Part shown: positions 1 through 9,097 of the stretch, one piece after another | Layout: every line of letters starts with the position of its first letter | Position numbering within the stretch: the first letter of the stretch is position 1 | Origin: Mesorhizobium sp. Root554 | GTDB taxonomy: Bacteria; Pseudomonadota; Alphaproteobacteria; Rhizobiales; Rhizobiaceae | Reading direction: 5' to 3' | Length of the DNA stretch: 64,000 nucleotides | Assembly (NCBI RefSeq): GCF_001427025.1 | Contig: NZ_LMGA01000001.1 | Coordinates: 1,773,884-1,837,883 of the forward strand | Notes under the pieces: model-generated | Database searches by the model: none | What the model saw: only the letters and a program-made list of their open reading frames with translations | What the model was told of the DNA's origin: nothing | Position numbers and translations under genes: made by a program

Positions 1-718
1 GGAGTCTGCGCACGGCATCCCGCGCCGCGTCGGGCTGCCGCAGGCGAATGTGCTTCTCGATCCGCTCATGCAATTGCTGCGCCTGCTCGATGTCGTCGCC
101 GGCGCGCGTTGCATAGACGAAAAGATGGTTGAGCGCGGACTCGATCAGCACGCCAAGCGGCACCAGCAGATCGTTTCCGGCGGCCCGCAAGATCGCCAGA
201 TGAAAGCGCGTATCGGCATGGGTGCGCATCTCCAGCGATGCGGCCTGGCGCATGTCACGGCACGCCTGGCTGATTTCCGCCATCTGCTCGTCGCTGCGGC
301 GCAGCGCGGCATAGGCCGTGGCCTCCGGTTCGATGATGTGGCGAAACTCCTGCACCGTGCGCAGAAATGTCTCGCTGCCGGGCGACGTCGCGTACCAGGC
401 CAGCACATCGCGATCCAGAAGGTTCCAGCGCTCGCGTGGCTCGACCCGGCTGCCGACCTTCGGCCGTGACGCCAGCAGCCCCTTGGCCATCAGCATTTTG
501 ATCGCTTCACGAACGGCCGAGCGACTGACATCGAAGATTTGCGCCCATTGCGCTTCGTTGGGAAGGACCGCGCCAGGCGCATAGTCGCCGCGCACAATCC
601 GCGATCCGATTTCGTTGGCCACGGTCGCATGTACGCTGGTGCCCCGCTCTCCCATGGAAGCGAGCGGTTTGAGACCGCCCGTCCTGGTCGATGCCGCCGT
701 TGGTTTTCTGCCTGCCAT
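1..718 (-). CDS. GntR/FadR-family transcriptional regulator (3' end outside window)
   Basis: The frame opens at ATG 718 and runs off the left edge, so 239 codons are visible and the stop is missing. Residues about 30-90 form a GntR winged helix-turn-helix (NEIGSRIVRGDYAPG, then VSRSAVREAIKML). The rest is an all-helical FCD domain with the pattern EFRHIIEPEATA and the metal-ligand-like segment FHLAILRAAGN, typical of the FadR subfamily. Such proteins bind small carboxylates or sugar acids and usually repress transport and catabolic genes. It is divergent from the exporter gene at 912 and lies near a KDGal/KDPGal pathway, so a DgoR-like role is plausible but inferred. The 193-base gap upstream holds a long palindrome. 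Family call secure, ligand unknown. Confidence 0.9.
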   Translation of the reverse strand, partial: MAGRKPTAASTRTGGLKPLASMGERGTSVHATVANEIGSRIVRGDYAPGAVLPNEAQWAQIFDVSRSAVREAIKMLMAKGLLASRPKVGSRVEPRERWNLLDRDVLAWYATSPGSETFLRTVQEFRHIIEPEATAYAALRRSDEQMAEISQACRDMRQAASLEMRTHADTRFHLAILRAAGNDLLVPLGVLIESALNHLFVYATRAGDDIEQAQQLHERIEKHIRLRQPDAARDAVRRL

Positions 719-809
719 GCTTCCCCCATTGGCCGCGCCGGGTGGATCCATTCTAGCGGCTTGCGATGGCGGCGCTATCCCATCGCCGCTTCCTGCGAGC
801 ATCGAAGTA

Positions 810-832
810 CGTTCGTTCGATTGAAACGAACG
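810..832. promoter_or_regulatory. Palindrome in the GntR/yeiH divergent gap, candidate operator
   Basis: CGTTCGTT and AACGAACG form a perfect 8-base inverted repeat around a 7-base spacer. It lies 92 bases upstream of the GntR start and 80 bases upstream of the exporter start. Its symmetry and position suit an operator for the divergent GntR regulator, but binding is inferred. Confidence 0.45.
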
Positions 833-869
833 ATTCCACACATAAATTGCGTTGGAATTGGCCGGGATA

Positions 870-880
870 GAATGTCATTC
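870..880. promoter_or_regulatory. Short dyad upstream of yeiH
   Basis: GAATG-T-CATTC is a perfect 5-base dyad ending 32 bases before the exporter start, next to the AT-rich stretch CGATATACTG. It could be part of a LysR-type site for the regulator encoded downstream at 1963, but it is short and could occur by chance. Confidence 0.25.
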
Positions 881-911
881 CGATATACTGAAAATCAGAG
901 TACGTCTTTCC

Positions 912-1949
912 ATGACTTCAAGCGCCGCCAGCAACACGCTCCTCCCGCAAGCGCTCATTCTGCCGGATCGGCAGTCTCCGAAGACATTGCTGTCGGGCGT
1001 CCTGCTGGCATTGATCGTCTCCGGCGCGGCCTTTACCGCCCGCAATCTGCCGGGTCTCGGCTTCCTCAGCCCGATGATCCTGGCTGTGATCATCGGAGCC
1101 TTGTTCTCCAACATCGCCGGCCTGCCGGCGCATCTCAAACCCGGTGTGGGCTTCTGCCAGCGCAGCCTGCTGCGCCTTGCCATCGTGCTTCTGGGGTTTC
1201 AGCTCACTGTCGGCCAACTCGTCTCCGTCGGTGGCAAGGGCGTCGCCATCATCGCGGCGGCGCTGGTAGGGACATTCCTGTTCACCAGAACGCTCGGCCG
1301 GCTGCTCGGCGTCGACCGCAGGCTGGCCGAACTGATCGCCGCCGGCACCTCCATCTGCGGCGCCTCAGCCATCGTCGCCACCAACACCGTCACCAGAGGC
1401 TCGGAGGACGAGGTCGCCTATGCCGTCGCAGCCATCACACTCTTCGGCACGCTGGCGATGCTTCTGTTCCCGCTGCTCGGCCCCCATCTCGGACTGGACC
1501 AGCATCGGTTCGGCCTGTGGGCCGGCGCGTCGATCCACGAGATCGCGCAGGTGATCGGCGCCAGCTTCCAGAATGGCGCGCAATCCGGCGAGATCGGCAC
1601 CGTCGCCAAGCTGGCCAGGGTGGCGATGCTGGCGCCGGTGGTGATCCTGCTTGGCCTGTTTTCCCGGCGCGGCACCAAGGACGGCGTGACGGCCCGCCCG
1701 CCGGTGCCGTGGTTCATCTTCGCTTTCATCGCCGTCGTGGCCCTGAACAGCGCGGTGGAAATCCCAGCCAGCCTGACGACGGCAATCGCGCCGATAACCA
1801 CCTTGATGTTGACCATGGGCCTCGCCGCCATGGGCCTGCAGACACGGTTCTCGCAGATCCGCGCCCTTGGCTTTCGTCCCTTGCTGCTTGCATTTTCCGC
1901 ATCCGTCTTTATCGCAGGGTTCAGCCTCTTGCTGCTGAAGCTCGTGTGA
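912..1949 (+). CDS. yeiH: YeiH-family inner-membrane exporter (putative sulfate/sulfite exporter)
   Basis: This 345-residue protein is almost entirely hydrophobic, with about ten membrane segments, and matches the UPF0324/YeiH family. Diagnostic stretches are [19 protein letters not shown] near the start and the central [16 protein letters not shown] loop, followed by [13 protein letters not shown]. The ATG at 912 was chosen over an in-frame upstream ATG at 852 because the extra residues look non-membrane and atypical. In E. coli yeiH sits beside the LysR gene yeiE, and the same pairing is seen here with the LysR gene 13 bases downstream. YeiH has been proposed to export sulfate or sulfite. 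Substrate not proven by sequence. Confidence 0.88.
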   Translation: MTSSAASNTLLPQALILPDRQSPKTLLSGVLLALIVSGAAFTARNLPGLGFLSPMILAVIIGALFSNIAGLPAHLKPGVGFCQRSLLRLAIVLLGFQLTVGQLVSVGGKGVAIIAAALVGTFLFTRTLGRLLGVDRRLAELIAAGTSICGASAIVATNTVTRGSEDEVAYAVAAITLFGTLAMLLFPLLGPHLGLDQHRFGLWAGASIHEIAQVIGASFQNGAQSGEIGTVAKLARVAMLAPVVILLGLFSRRGTKDGVTARPPVPWFIFAFIAVVALNSAVEIPASLTTAIAPITTLMLTMGLAAMGLQTRFSQIRALGFRPLLLAFSASVFIAGFSLLLLKLV

Positions 1950-1962
1950 TCAAGGGAACAGG

Positions 1963-2856
1963 ATGACGCTGGAGCAGTTGCGGATCTTCGTCGCCGTCGC
2001 CGAGCGCGAGCATGTCACCCAGGCGGCGCGCGACCTCAACCTGACGCAGTCGGCGACCAGCGCAGCCGTCGCAGCACTCGAAGCGCGCTACGCCACCAAG
2101 CTCTTCGACCGGGTCGGACGGCGCATCTCGCTGACGGATGCCGGCCGGCTCTTCCTTGTCGAGGCTAGGGCCGTGTTGGCCCGCGCCTCGGCTGCGGAAC
2201 TTGTCCTTGCCGATCTGGCCGGGTTGCGGATCGGCTCGCTGGCGCTGGCCGCCAGCCAGACAGTGGGCAATTACTGGCTACCCAAATTCATCCACCGGTT
2301 CCAGTCCGCCTATCCTGCCCTCTCGGTCACGCTCGCCATGGGCAACACCGAAACCGTCGCCGAACTGGTGCGGGATGGCGCCGCGACACTCGGTTTCGTC
2401 GAAGGAAAGGTCGAGGAGCCGGCGCTGACCGCCACCTCGGTTGGCGAAGACGAGATGCTGCTGATGGTGCCGACAACCCATTCATGGGCAAAGGCGAAAG
2501 CGTCCGACATCGATTTGCGCGACGCACGCTGGGTGTTGCGCGAACACGGCTCCGGCACGCGCGCCATCCTGGAAGGCATGTTCAGGCAGGCCGGAATTGC
2601 CTTGTCCGAGATGGACGACGCGCTTGTCCTGCCGACCAACGAAGCTGTGCGAACAGCGGTTGAAGCCGGCGCCGGCGTTGCCGTCCTGTCGAAACTGGTC
2701 GCCACCAATGCTTTGCAGGCGGGCAATCTGGTTGCCGTGGACTTTCCCGTTCCGCGCCGCGAGTTCTTCATGCTGCGCCACAAGCAGCACTACGTCACCG
2801 CCGTGGAACGCGAATTCGTCGCCATGGTCGGCCAGCAGCGCCCGGCGGGTGCGTAG
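1963..2856 (+). CDS. LysR-family transcriptional regulator (YeiE/CysB-like position)
   Basis: A 297-residue LysR protein. The N-terminal winged helix spans about residues 1-60 (QAARDLNLTQSATSAAVAAL), followed by a periplasmic-binding-like effector domain starting near residue 90 (GSLALAASQTVGNYWLPK). It follows yeiH by 13 bases with the purine-rich AAGGGAACAGG before the ATG, so the two are probably co-transcribed. The gene order matches yeiH-yeiE of enterobacteria, where YeiE responds to sulfite. That makes an anion-sensing regulator of the exporter the simplest role. It ends 3 bases before the convergent lactonase gene. Family call secure; effector inferred. Confidence 0.88.
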   Translation: MTLEQLRIFVAVAEREHVTQAARDLNLTQSATSAAVAALEARYATKLFDRVGRRISLTDAGRLFLVEARAVLARASAAELVLADLAGLRIGSLALAASQTVGNYWLPKFIHRFQSAYPALSVTLAMGNTETVAELVRDGAATLGFVEGKVEEPALTATSVGEDEMLLMVPTTHSWAKAKASDIDLRDARWVLREHGSGTRAILEGMFRQAGIALSEMDDALVLPTNEAVRTAVEAGAGVAVLSKLVATNALQAGNLVAVDFPVPRREFFMLRHKQHYVTAVEREFVAMVGQQRPAGA

Positions 2857-2859
2857 CCC

Positions 2860-3741
2860 TCAGGCGATCAGGACGCGGGGATCGAGCCGGCCGTTGAACG
2901 GCATATCGACCAGGAAGGTTTTACCGCCATCCGGATCGGCGGCCCGCTCCGCCTCGTTCATGCCTTTCCAGGCGGACGTGACGGCGAGGCGGCTGGCATC
3001 CTTGCCGAAGAATGCCGGGCATGAGGTCTGGCGGGCTGGAATGGCGATCGAGCGCAGCAACTTGCCCTCGGGCGAATAGGCGTTGACCGCATTGCCGCCC
3101 CAGGCAGCGTTCCAGACGACGCCGTCGCGGTCCACGACGGACCCGTCGATATATCCGGCGACTTCACCTTTGCGATTGTCGACGAACACCTGCGGCTCGC
3201 CGACCGGCAGGCCATTTTCCGGATCGCACGCCACGCGCATCAGAAGCGCCGTCTCGGTATCGGTATAGTAGGCTGTCCGGCCGTCTTCGGTAAAACAGAT
3301 CGAGTTCGGGATGCTGATCCGGTCGTACAGCTTGCGGACCTCGCCTTTGAAGAACCAGTATATCGCCCCCCTGCCCTTGGCCTCGGTCTTGGCCATGGTG
3401 CTGAACCAGAGTGCCCCGCTCGGGTGTACGCGCGCATCGTTCGAGCGGGTTTCCCGGTTCTCCGCCTCGACCGCCGTGTGCAGCGTCATCTTGCCGGTCG
3501 CCGCGTCGCGGACATGAAGCCCGGTCTCGGTGGCGATCAGCTGGCGCTTGTCGTCGATGATGGCGATGGCGCTGGCCATCAGGCCAAGGTCATGAACCTG
3601 CGTCTCGCCGCCGTCGCGCTGCGCAAGCATCCGGCTGTTGACGATATCGAACCAGAACAGCGTGTCGCTGCCCGGATCATAGCTCGGCCCCTCGCCAAGC
3701 TGGCAAACCTGCTGCGAAAGAACGGAGACCGTATAGCTCAT
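2860..3741 (-). CDS. SMP-30/gluconolactonase-family lactonase
   Basis: A 293-residue six-bladed beta-propeller of the SMP-30/regucalcin family. Metal-site features are visible: the N-terminal LGEGPSYDP (glutamate ligand), RSNDARVHPSGALWF, IPNSICFTEDG (asparagine ligand) and YIDGSVVDRDG (aspartate ligand). These enzymes hydrolyse sugar lactones. The gene overlaps the upstream aldolase gene by 4 bases and forms a leftward unit with dgoA and dgoK, so it probably opens galactono-lactone (or a related lactone) for the De Ley-Doudoroff route. A galactose dehydrogenase and galactonate dehydratase are not present in this window. Substrate inferred from context. Confidence 0.88.
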   Translation of the reverse strand: MSYTVSVLSQQVCQLGEGPSYDPGSDTLFWFDIVNSRMLAQRDGGETQVHDLGLMASAIAIIDDKRQLIATETGLHVRDAATGKMTLHTAVEAENRETRSNDARVHPSGALWFSTMAKTEAKGRGAIYWFFKGEVRKLYDRISIPNSICFTEDGRTAYYTDTETALLMRVACDPENGLPVGEPQVFVDNRKGEVAGYIDGSVVDRDGVVWNAAWGGNAVNAYSPEGKLLRSIAIPARQTSCPAFFGKDASRLAVTSAWKGMNEAERAADPDGGKTFLVDMPFNGRLDPRVLIA

Positions 3742-4379
3742 GCCGCTCCCCCGAATGCCGCATCCCAGGCTGCGACGGCGGCCTCGGCGCGGGCCTTGAC
3801 CTGCGCCACCGTCATGCCGGGCTTGAACAGGCTGCTGCCGAGACCGAACACCGAAACGCCGGCGGCCTTGTAGCCGGCGAAATCAGGCTCGGAGACGCCA
3901 CCGACGGCGCCGACGATCGCATCCTTCGGCAGCACGGCGCGCATGGCGTTGATGCCGGCGGGACCCAGCACGCTGGCCGGGAAGAATTTCAGCGCCGAAG
4001 CGCCGAGCCGTATGGCCTGGAAGGCTTCGCTGGGTGTGAAGACGCCGGGCATCGTCACAAGCCCATGCTTGGCGGCCTGCGTCATCACCTCGGCATCGAT
4101 GTTCGGGCTGACGAGCAAGCGACCGCCGGCCTTGGCCAGATTGTCGACGTCGGCTGCCGTCAGCACCGTGCCGGCGCCGACAAGCGCGCTGTCCGGCAGC
4201 GCCTCGACGATCCGGCCGATGGAAACGAACGGCTCCGGCGAATTCAGCGGCACCTCGATTGCCTCGATGCCGGCAGCGTGGATGGCGTGCGCCATGGCGA
4301 CAGCCTCGTCCGGCGTCAAGCCGCGCAAAATGGCGACGAGCCCGCGCCGCAACTTGGGGAATTCGGCTGTCTTGGTCAT
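3738..4379 (-). CDS. dgoA: 2-dehydro-3-deoxy-6-phosphogalactonate aldolase
   Basis: A 213-residue class I KDPG/KDPGal aldolase with the TIM-barrel signature RGLVAILRGLTPDEAV, the catalytic-base segment GIEAIEVPLNSPEP (Glu42) and the Schiff-base lysine in ALKFFPAS (Lys131). The short proline- and serine-containing EVPLNSP motif fits the DgoA branch rather than Eda. It cleaves 2-keto-3-deoxy-6-phosphogalactonate to pyruvate and glyceraldehyde 3-phosphate. It overlaps dgoK upstream and the lactonase downstream by 4 bases each, indicating translational coupling. The adjacent KDGal kinase supports the galactonate branch. Confidence 0.93.
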   Translation of the reverse strand: MTKTAEFPKLRRGLVAILRGLTPDEAVAMAHAIHAAGIEAIEVPLNSPEPFVSIGRIVEALPDSALVGAGTVLTAADVDNLAKAGGRLLVSPNIDAEVMTQAAKHGLVTMPGVFTPSEAFQAIRLGASALKFFPASVLGPAGINAMRAVLPKDAIVGAVGGVSEPDFAGYKAAGVSVFGLGSSLFKPGMTVAQVKARAEAAVAAWDAAFGGAA

Positions 4380-5314
4380 GCGCTCGCTCCTGCGATCATT
4401 CCATTCTGACGCGCCGCTTCGAACAGGCCGGCGCGCACGGCATCGTCGGCATCGACGGGATTGATGGCAATGCCGGCAAGGCCCAGTGCTGCACCGTAGA
4501 GAACGCCGAGCGGACCGGAGGCGACAAGCGTGACCTCGCTTCCCTCGATCCTATAACGCTGCCGCGCCGAAGCGATTTCGGCGCCGATCAGCAGCCCCGA
4601 CAGGGTGGCAGCGGCATCGGCAGCCCCAAGCCCGTGCAGCAGGCCGCCGGCGCGGATGCCAAACAGCCGGGAAAGGATGTCGCCGCCCTCCGAGAACGCG
4701 ATCTCGCAGGATTTACGGAACACGGGATCGTCGGCGGCAACGCTCGCCGGCTTTTCGCCGAGCGAATGGCGCAGGATCGAATGTTCGGCAAGCACCGAAT
4801 AAAGTTCACCGGTCGGCCAAGTGCCGAAACCCGCCACAGTGCCGTCCCTCACCGACACCCATTTGGAATGGGTGCCCGGCATGCAGACGGTGTGCGTCCC
4901 GGTGGCCGGCAGTCCAGCGCCCGCAAGCTGCGTTTCCTCGCCGCGCATGACGTCCGGCCGGTCGGCCAGGCGCTGCGCCAGGCCGGGCACGATGCGGATA
5001 TCCCGGCTCTCGCCCGGGATGCGGGCCGCGCCTTTCAGGATCGCCTTGATGGAAGACGGCACGTCGACATAGGGCGCTTCGATCCAGCCTTGCCGGGACC
5101 CGGCCATGCCGCAAATGACCACCGGCAGGTCGCCCGGCGCCTGCAACTGCGCGAGATGGCCTTCCAGTACATTGGAAAAGCCTGCCTTCTGCGCCGTGAT
5201 CAGGCCATCGTCGCCGCGCCTTTCGGCCAGCGGCGCGCCCGATCGATCGAGCAGCCAGACGCGCAGGCGCGTCGTGCCCCAGTCGACAGCTGCGACCGCA
5301 ACATTTCCGCTCAA
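4376..5314 (-). CDS. dgoK: 2-dehydro-3-deoxygalactonokinase
   Basis: A 312-residue DgoK-family kinase. The N-terminal phosphate-binding segment VAAVDWGTTRLRVWLLD is typical, followed by VVICGMAGSRQGW, the conserved VMRGEETQ near residue 125 and MPGTHSKWV near residue 148. It phosphorylates 2-keto-3-deoxygalactonate to give the substrate of the next gene product. It is the first gene of the dgoK-dgoA-lactonase unit. Upstream lies a 170-base gap containing the terminator of the ABC importer operon, so dgoK probably has its own promoter at about 5315-5433. Confidence 0.93.
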   Translation of the reverse strand: MSGNVAVAAVDWGTTRLRVWLLDRSGAPLAERRGDDGLITAQKAGFSNVLEGHLAQLQAPGDLPVVICGMAGSRQGWIEAPYVDVPSSIKAILKGAARIPGESRDIRIVPGLAQRLADRPDVMRGEETQLAGAGLPATGTHTVCMPGTHSKWVSVRDGTVAGFGTWPTGELYSVLAEHSILRHSLGEKPASVAADDPVFRKSCEIAFSEGGDILSRLFGIRAGGLLHGLGAADAAATLSGLLIGAEIASARQRYRIEGSEVTLVASGPLGVLYGAALGLAGIAINPVDADDAVRAGLFEAARQNGMIAGASA

Positions 5315-5433
5315 TCCAACTCTCCCTGCGACAGCTCGACCAGCCGCTGTTGACCCTATTCTTCAGACAATTGCAAGGATCATGAAAAGGGACCGCGTCC
5401 GGGCGCCGCCCACCGTCGCGCCTTCGAAGCCGC

Positions 5434-5463
5434 AAAAAGAAAGGGGCGCCTGGGCGCCCCTTT
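5434..5463 (-). terminator. Rho-independent terminator after the sugar-importer operon
   Basis: A perfect 11-base stem (AAAGGGGCGCC at 5440-5450 with its complement at 5453-5463, tight 2-4 base loop) is followed on the minus strand by TCTTTTTG. It begins 22 bases after the stop of the binding-protein gene and would separate the importer transcript from dgoK-dgoA. Confidence 0.85.
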
Positions 5464-5484
5464 CCGTGTCGACTCAAAGCCGGA

Positions 5485-6435
5485 TCAGAACGGCGAATCC
5501 GGGAAATAGAAGCTCTCGGCGTTTTCCTTGGTCACCAGCGTGGCGTCCAGGATGTAGGTGCCACTAACCGGAACCTGATCATAGAAATTGGAGGCAGTGA
5601 GCTGCATGGCGGTGCCGATCATTGCCGGCGGATAGAGAACGTCCACCGGGATCAGCTTGTCGCCGTCCATGACCTTCTTGACCATGTCCTTCGAGCCGGC
5701 GCCGGCGACGACATACTGGATGTCGGTGCGCTTGGCCTGCTCGATGGCCTGCAGCACGCCGACGGCCATGTCGTCGTCCTGGCACCAGACCACGTCGATC
5801 TTCGGATATTTGGTCAAATAGTCCTGCATGACCTTGAAGGCGTCGTCGCGGTTCCAGTTGCCGAACTGGCGGTCGAGAATCTTGACGTTCGAGCCTTCGA
5901 TGCCCTTGTCGAAGCCGTCCTGGCGCTGCTGGTCGATCGGGATCGGCAGGCCACGGATGACGACGACCTGCGCGTCCGGCGTATTTTCCTTGATGTACTT
6001 GCCGGCGACTTCGCCAAGCGCCGGATTGTTGCCGGCGATATAGATGTCACGGACGCTGTCGTCATTGGTGCTTGGCGCACGGTCGACCAGCGCGACGAAC
6101 TTGCCCTTGCCCTTGACTTCCTTGATCGCGTTGACCAGCGGGTCCGGATCGGAAGGAAGGATGACGAGGGCGTCGATGCCCTGCGTCGCCAGGTCCTGCA
6201 CCGCATTCGCCTGGCTGGCGGCATCCGGCGAGGTCTTGACGATGACATTGAGGCCCGGATGCTCCGCCATGAGCAGCTTGGCCACGCGCTCGGCGTGATA
6301 GACGACGCCCGCCGTCCAGCCATGGTCGGCGGCCGGAATGGAAACGCCGATCGTTACTTTCTTGTCCTGAGCGCTTGCCACGCCCATCAGCGCCGCCATC
6401 GCGACAGCGGTTAAACCCAATATTGCCTTGCGCAT
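5485..6435 (-). CDS. Ribose-type sugar ABC transporter, periplasmic substrate-binding protein
   Basis: A 316-residue periplasmic-binding protein of the RbsB/Peripla_BP_4 family. It starts with a Sec signal peptide (MRKAILGLTAVAMAALMGVASA, cleavage about residue 22). The mature part has the fold's typical beginning KKVTIGVSIPAADHGWTAG and the hinge segment VVWCQDDDMAVGVLQAIEQA. GGGAGGA sits 5 bases before the ATG on the minus strand. It is the last gene of an ATPase-permease-binding-protein operon and is followed by a strong terminator. The neighbouring KDGal pathway suggests galactose, galactonate or a related aldose as cargo, but the ligand cannot be read from sequence. Confidence 0.93.
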   Translation of the reverse strand: MRKAILGLTAVAMAALMGVASAQDKKVTIGVSIPAADHGWTAGVVYHAERVAKLLMAEHPGLNVIVKTSPDAASQANAVQDLATQGIDALVILPSDPDPLVNAIKEVKGKGKFVALVDRAPSTNDDSVRDIYIAGNNPALGEVAGKYIKENTPDAQVVVIRGLPIPIDQQRQDGFDKGIEGSNVKILDRQFGNWNRDDAFKVMQDYLTKYPKIDVVWCQDDDMAVGVLQAIEQAKRTDIQYVVAGAGSKDMVKKVMDGDKLIPVDVLYPPAMIGTAMQLTASNFYDQVPVSGTYILDATLVTKENAESFYFPDSPF

Positions 6436-6499
6436 TTAATTCCTCCCAGTGGTTGGGTCTGACTGACGTGAAGCCGGGCGACCCGGAAATTACCGGCCT

Positions 6500-7507
6500 C
6501 TATGATTTTCGCACCAGTGAACGTTGCACCAGCATCGCGATGATGATGATCGCGCCCTGTATGGCGCCGATCAGATATTCGCTGACGAAGTTCGACAGCA
6601 GCATGATGTTGCCGACAATCTCCAGAATGAAAGCGCCGCAGATGGTGCCCCATATCCGGCCGACGCCGCCGCGCAGCGCCGTACCGCCGACAACGACGGC
6701 TGTAATGGCCTGCAACTCCCACATCAGCCCTGTCGTGGCCGATGTCGAGCCCAACCTTGGTATGTAGAGCAGGCACGCGACCGCGACGCAAAGCCCCTGG
6801 ATGACATAGGTGATGGTGCGGACGCGGTTGACGGGAATGCCGGAATAGCGGGCAACGTCCTCGTTGGAGCCCACCGCCAGAACGTGTCGCCCGTAGCGCG
6901 TGCGGTATAGCACGAAGGCCGCCAGCGCCCCTGTTATGAAAATGGCGATGATGGGGAACGGCACGCCGAAAATCTCGCCGAAATAGACCGGCCGATAGAG
7001 CGACTGCACGTCTGGCGAGCGCAGCGTGATCGCCCCGCCCTGCGACAGCCACGTCGTCAGGCCGCGATAGATGCCCATCGTGCCAAGCGTGGCGATGAAG
7101 GGTTCTATGCGCCCGACCGTGGTGATCAGCCCGTTGGCGAGACCGCAGGCCGCGCCGATGGCGAGCGCCAGCACCATGGCGGCGACCAGCGTCATCATCG
7201 GGTCGGCCAGGGCGCCGCTGTTCATGAACATGATCGTCAGGCTGGCGACAAACGCCACCATGGAGCCGACCGAAAGGTCCAGCCCGCCAGCCGAGATGAC
7301 GAAGGTTGCGCCGACCGCGATGATGGCGATGAACGCGCTGCGGGTAATGACGTTGAGCAGATTGTCGATGCTGATGAAATTGGGATTGGCGAAGGCGCCA
7401 AGGATCAAAAGCAGCGCCAGCGCCACGAACGGCGCGACCGCTCTCAGATCGACGTCTTTCCACGACCGGCGGACCTTCGGACTTGCTGCTGCCGTGTCGG
7501 CCATCAT
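6500..7507 (-). CDS. Ribose-type sugar ABC transporter, permease
   Basis: A 335-residue RbsC/BPD_transp_2 family inner-membrane permease, almost wholly hydrophobic. Diagnostic features are FVISAGGLDLSVGSMVAF near residue 75 and the cytoplasmic coupling region YGRHVLAVGSNEDVARYSGIP split over residues about 225-250. Then comes VVGGTALRGGVGRIWGT. Two tandem ATGs (7507 and 7504) follow GGGGAGG; either could be used. It lies 19 bases after the ATPase stop and 64 bases before the binding-protein gene. The latter gap has a small CCGGG-CGA-CCCGG dyad. Confidence 0.92.
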   Translation of the reverse strand: MMADTAAASPKVRRSWKDVDLRAVAPFVALALLLILGAFANPNFISIDNLLNVITRSAFIAIIAVGATFVISAGGLDLSVGSMVAFVASLTIMFMNSGALADPMMTLVAAMVLALAIGAACGLANGLITTVGRIEPFIATLGTMGIYRGLTTWLSQGGAITLRSPDVQSLYRPVYFGEIFGVPFPIIAIFITGALAAFVLYRTRYGRHVLAVGSNEDVARYSGIPVNRVRTITYVIQGLCVAVACLLYIPRLGSTSATTGLMWELQAITAVVVGGTALRGGVGRIWGTICGAFILEIVGNIMLLSNFVSEYLIGAIQGAIIIIAMLVQRSLVRKS

Positions 7508-7526
7508 TCCTCCCCAGATCGCATGT

Positions 7527-9062
7527 TCAAGCCGCTTCGCCGGTCTTTACGCCGGTCGCCAGCACCACGATTTCATCTTCGGTCATGTGTTCGCCCGCCA
7601 CCTCGCCGACGATCCGCCCCCCGCGCATGACGATGATGCGGTCGCAGATACCGATGAGTTCCGGCATTTCGGAGGACACGACGATGGTGGAGCGTCCCTC
7701 CTGCGCCAGCTTGGCGATGAATTTGTATATCTGCTCCTTCGTGCCGATGTCGATGCCGCGCGTCGGCTCGTCGATGATGACGATGCCGGGATCGAGCATC
7801 ATCATCTTGGCCAGCAGGAGCTTTTGCTGGTTGCCGCCGGAAAGCTGCCCGGCCAGCAGATCCTTGCGCCCGGTGCGGATATCGAACTCGCTGATGGCCT
7901 GATCCAGCGCCGCGCGCTCGCGCGCCCGATCGACCTGCAGCCCCCGCACGAACTTGCCGAGCGAGGCCAGTGTGAGATTCTCGCGCAGGTCCTTCGCCAG
8001 CAGAAGGCCTTTGCCTTTGCGGTCTTCGCTGATGTAGGCGATGCCGGCCTTGAGGCTGGCATGGACATCGGAGAAATGCACCGGCTTGCCGGCCAGTCGC
8101 AAGGCGCCGCGCCCCGGCCGCAAACCGACGATGCCCTCCATCAGTTCGGTGCGCCCTGCCCCGACCAGCCCGGCAAAGCCGAGGATCTCGCCCTTCTTGA
8201 GCTGGAAGGAGGCGTGCTGCGCGTAGCCGGGGACGGAAAAATCATCGACCTCCAGCACGGTTTCGCGCGCCGCCACCGCTTCGCGGTCGGGATAGAGCTT
8301 GGCGACATCGCGCCCGACCATCAGCCGGGCCATATCGACCGGCTCGAGTTCACTGGCGGGCCGCGTCGCCACCAGCTTGCCGTCGCGCAGGACAGTGACC
8401 TTGTCGGCGATCTCCTTCACCTCCTGCAGGCGATGGGAAATGTAGAGCACGCCCGTGCCCTTGGCGCGGATATCGGCGATGACCTTCAGCAACGCGTCGG
8501 TTTCGACCGGCGTCAGCGATGCCGTCGGCTCGTCGAAGATGACGACGCGGTGGGGAACCAGCAGCACCCTGGCGATCTGCACCAGCTGGCGCTGGGCAAT
8601 GGAGAGCCTGCCGACGACAACATCGGGAGCGATGTCGCCGCCGAGATCGCGAACCGCCTGCCGCGCACCCTCGTTCATGGCGCGGTCGTCGACGACCAGA
8701 CCCTTGCGAAGCTCGCGCCCGAGATAGATGTTCTGCGCTACCGTCAAATCAGGCGCGAGCAGGATTTCCTGGTGGACGAGCACGATGCCGCGGCGCTCGG
8801 CGTCCACAGGTCCGGAAAAATGCACGGGCTCGCCGTCGATCCGCAGTTCGCCGCGTGTCGGCTGCAGATGCCCCGACAGCACCTTCATCAAGGTCGACTT
8901 GCCGGCGCCGTTCTCGCCGATGATGGCGTGGACTTCACCGGCGTTCACGCCAAGCGCAATATCCTTCAGAACCTCCACCGGGCCGAAAGACTTCGACAGG
9001 CCGATGGCCTGCAGAACCGGGCTGCCGGAGCTGACCGAAGCGGGCGTCGCGTCAGGGTTCAT
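7527..9062 (-). CDS. Ribose-type sugar ABC transporter, ATP-binding protein (two nucleotide-binding domains)
   Basis: A duplicated ATPase of the RbsA/XylG/MglA type, 511 residues from ATG 9062. Domain 1 has a full Walker A (GENGAGKST), signature LSIAQRQLV and Walker B VVIFDEPTASL. Domain 2 has the usual degenerate P-loop (GLVGAGRTELM), the signature QLSGGNQQK and IVIIDEPTRGID. A GTG at 9098 would add 12 residues, but the ATG is preferred because the extension overlaps a palindrome that looks like an operator. First gene of the leftward sugar importer operon; it powers uptake through the permease downstream. Confidence 0.93.
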   Translation of the reverse strand: MNPDATPASVSSGSPVLQAIGLSKSFGPVEVLKDIALGVNAGEVHAIIGENGAGKSTLMKVLSGHLQPTRGELRIDGEPVHFSGPVDAERRGIVLVHQEILLAPDLTVAQNIYLGRELRKGLVVDDRAMNEGARQAVRDLGGDIAPDVVVGRLSIAQRQLVQIARVLLVPHRVVIFDEPTASLTPVETDALLKVIADIRAKGTGVLYISHRLQEVKEIADKVTVLRDGKLVATRPASELEPVDMARLMVGRDVAKLYPDREAVAARETVLEVDDFSVPGYAQHASFQLKKGEILGFAGLVGAGRTELMEGIVGLRPGRGALRLAGKPVHFSDVHASLKAGIAYISEDRKGKGLLLAKDLRENLTLASLGKFVRGLQVDRARERAALDQAISEFDIRTGRKDLLAGQLSGGNQQKLLLAKMMMLDPGIVIIDEPTRGIDIGTKEQIYKFIAKLAQEGRSTIVVSSEMPELIGICDRIIVMRGGRIVGEVAGEHMTEDEIVVLATGVKTGEAA

Positions 9063-9097
9063 CCCTTCGCGGTCCACGCAGAAACGGTATGAGCGCA

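Noticed and set aside
7071-9092. A 673-codon plus-strand open frame opposite the sugar importer genes
   Set aside because: It is antisense to a canonical duplicated ABC ATPase with all motifs, has no recognisable domain, and long antisense frames are expected in GC-rich DNA with this codon phase.
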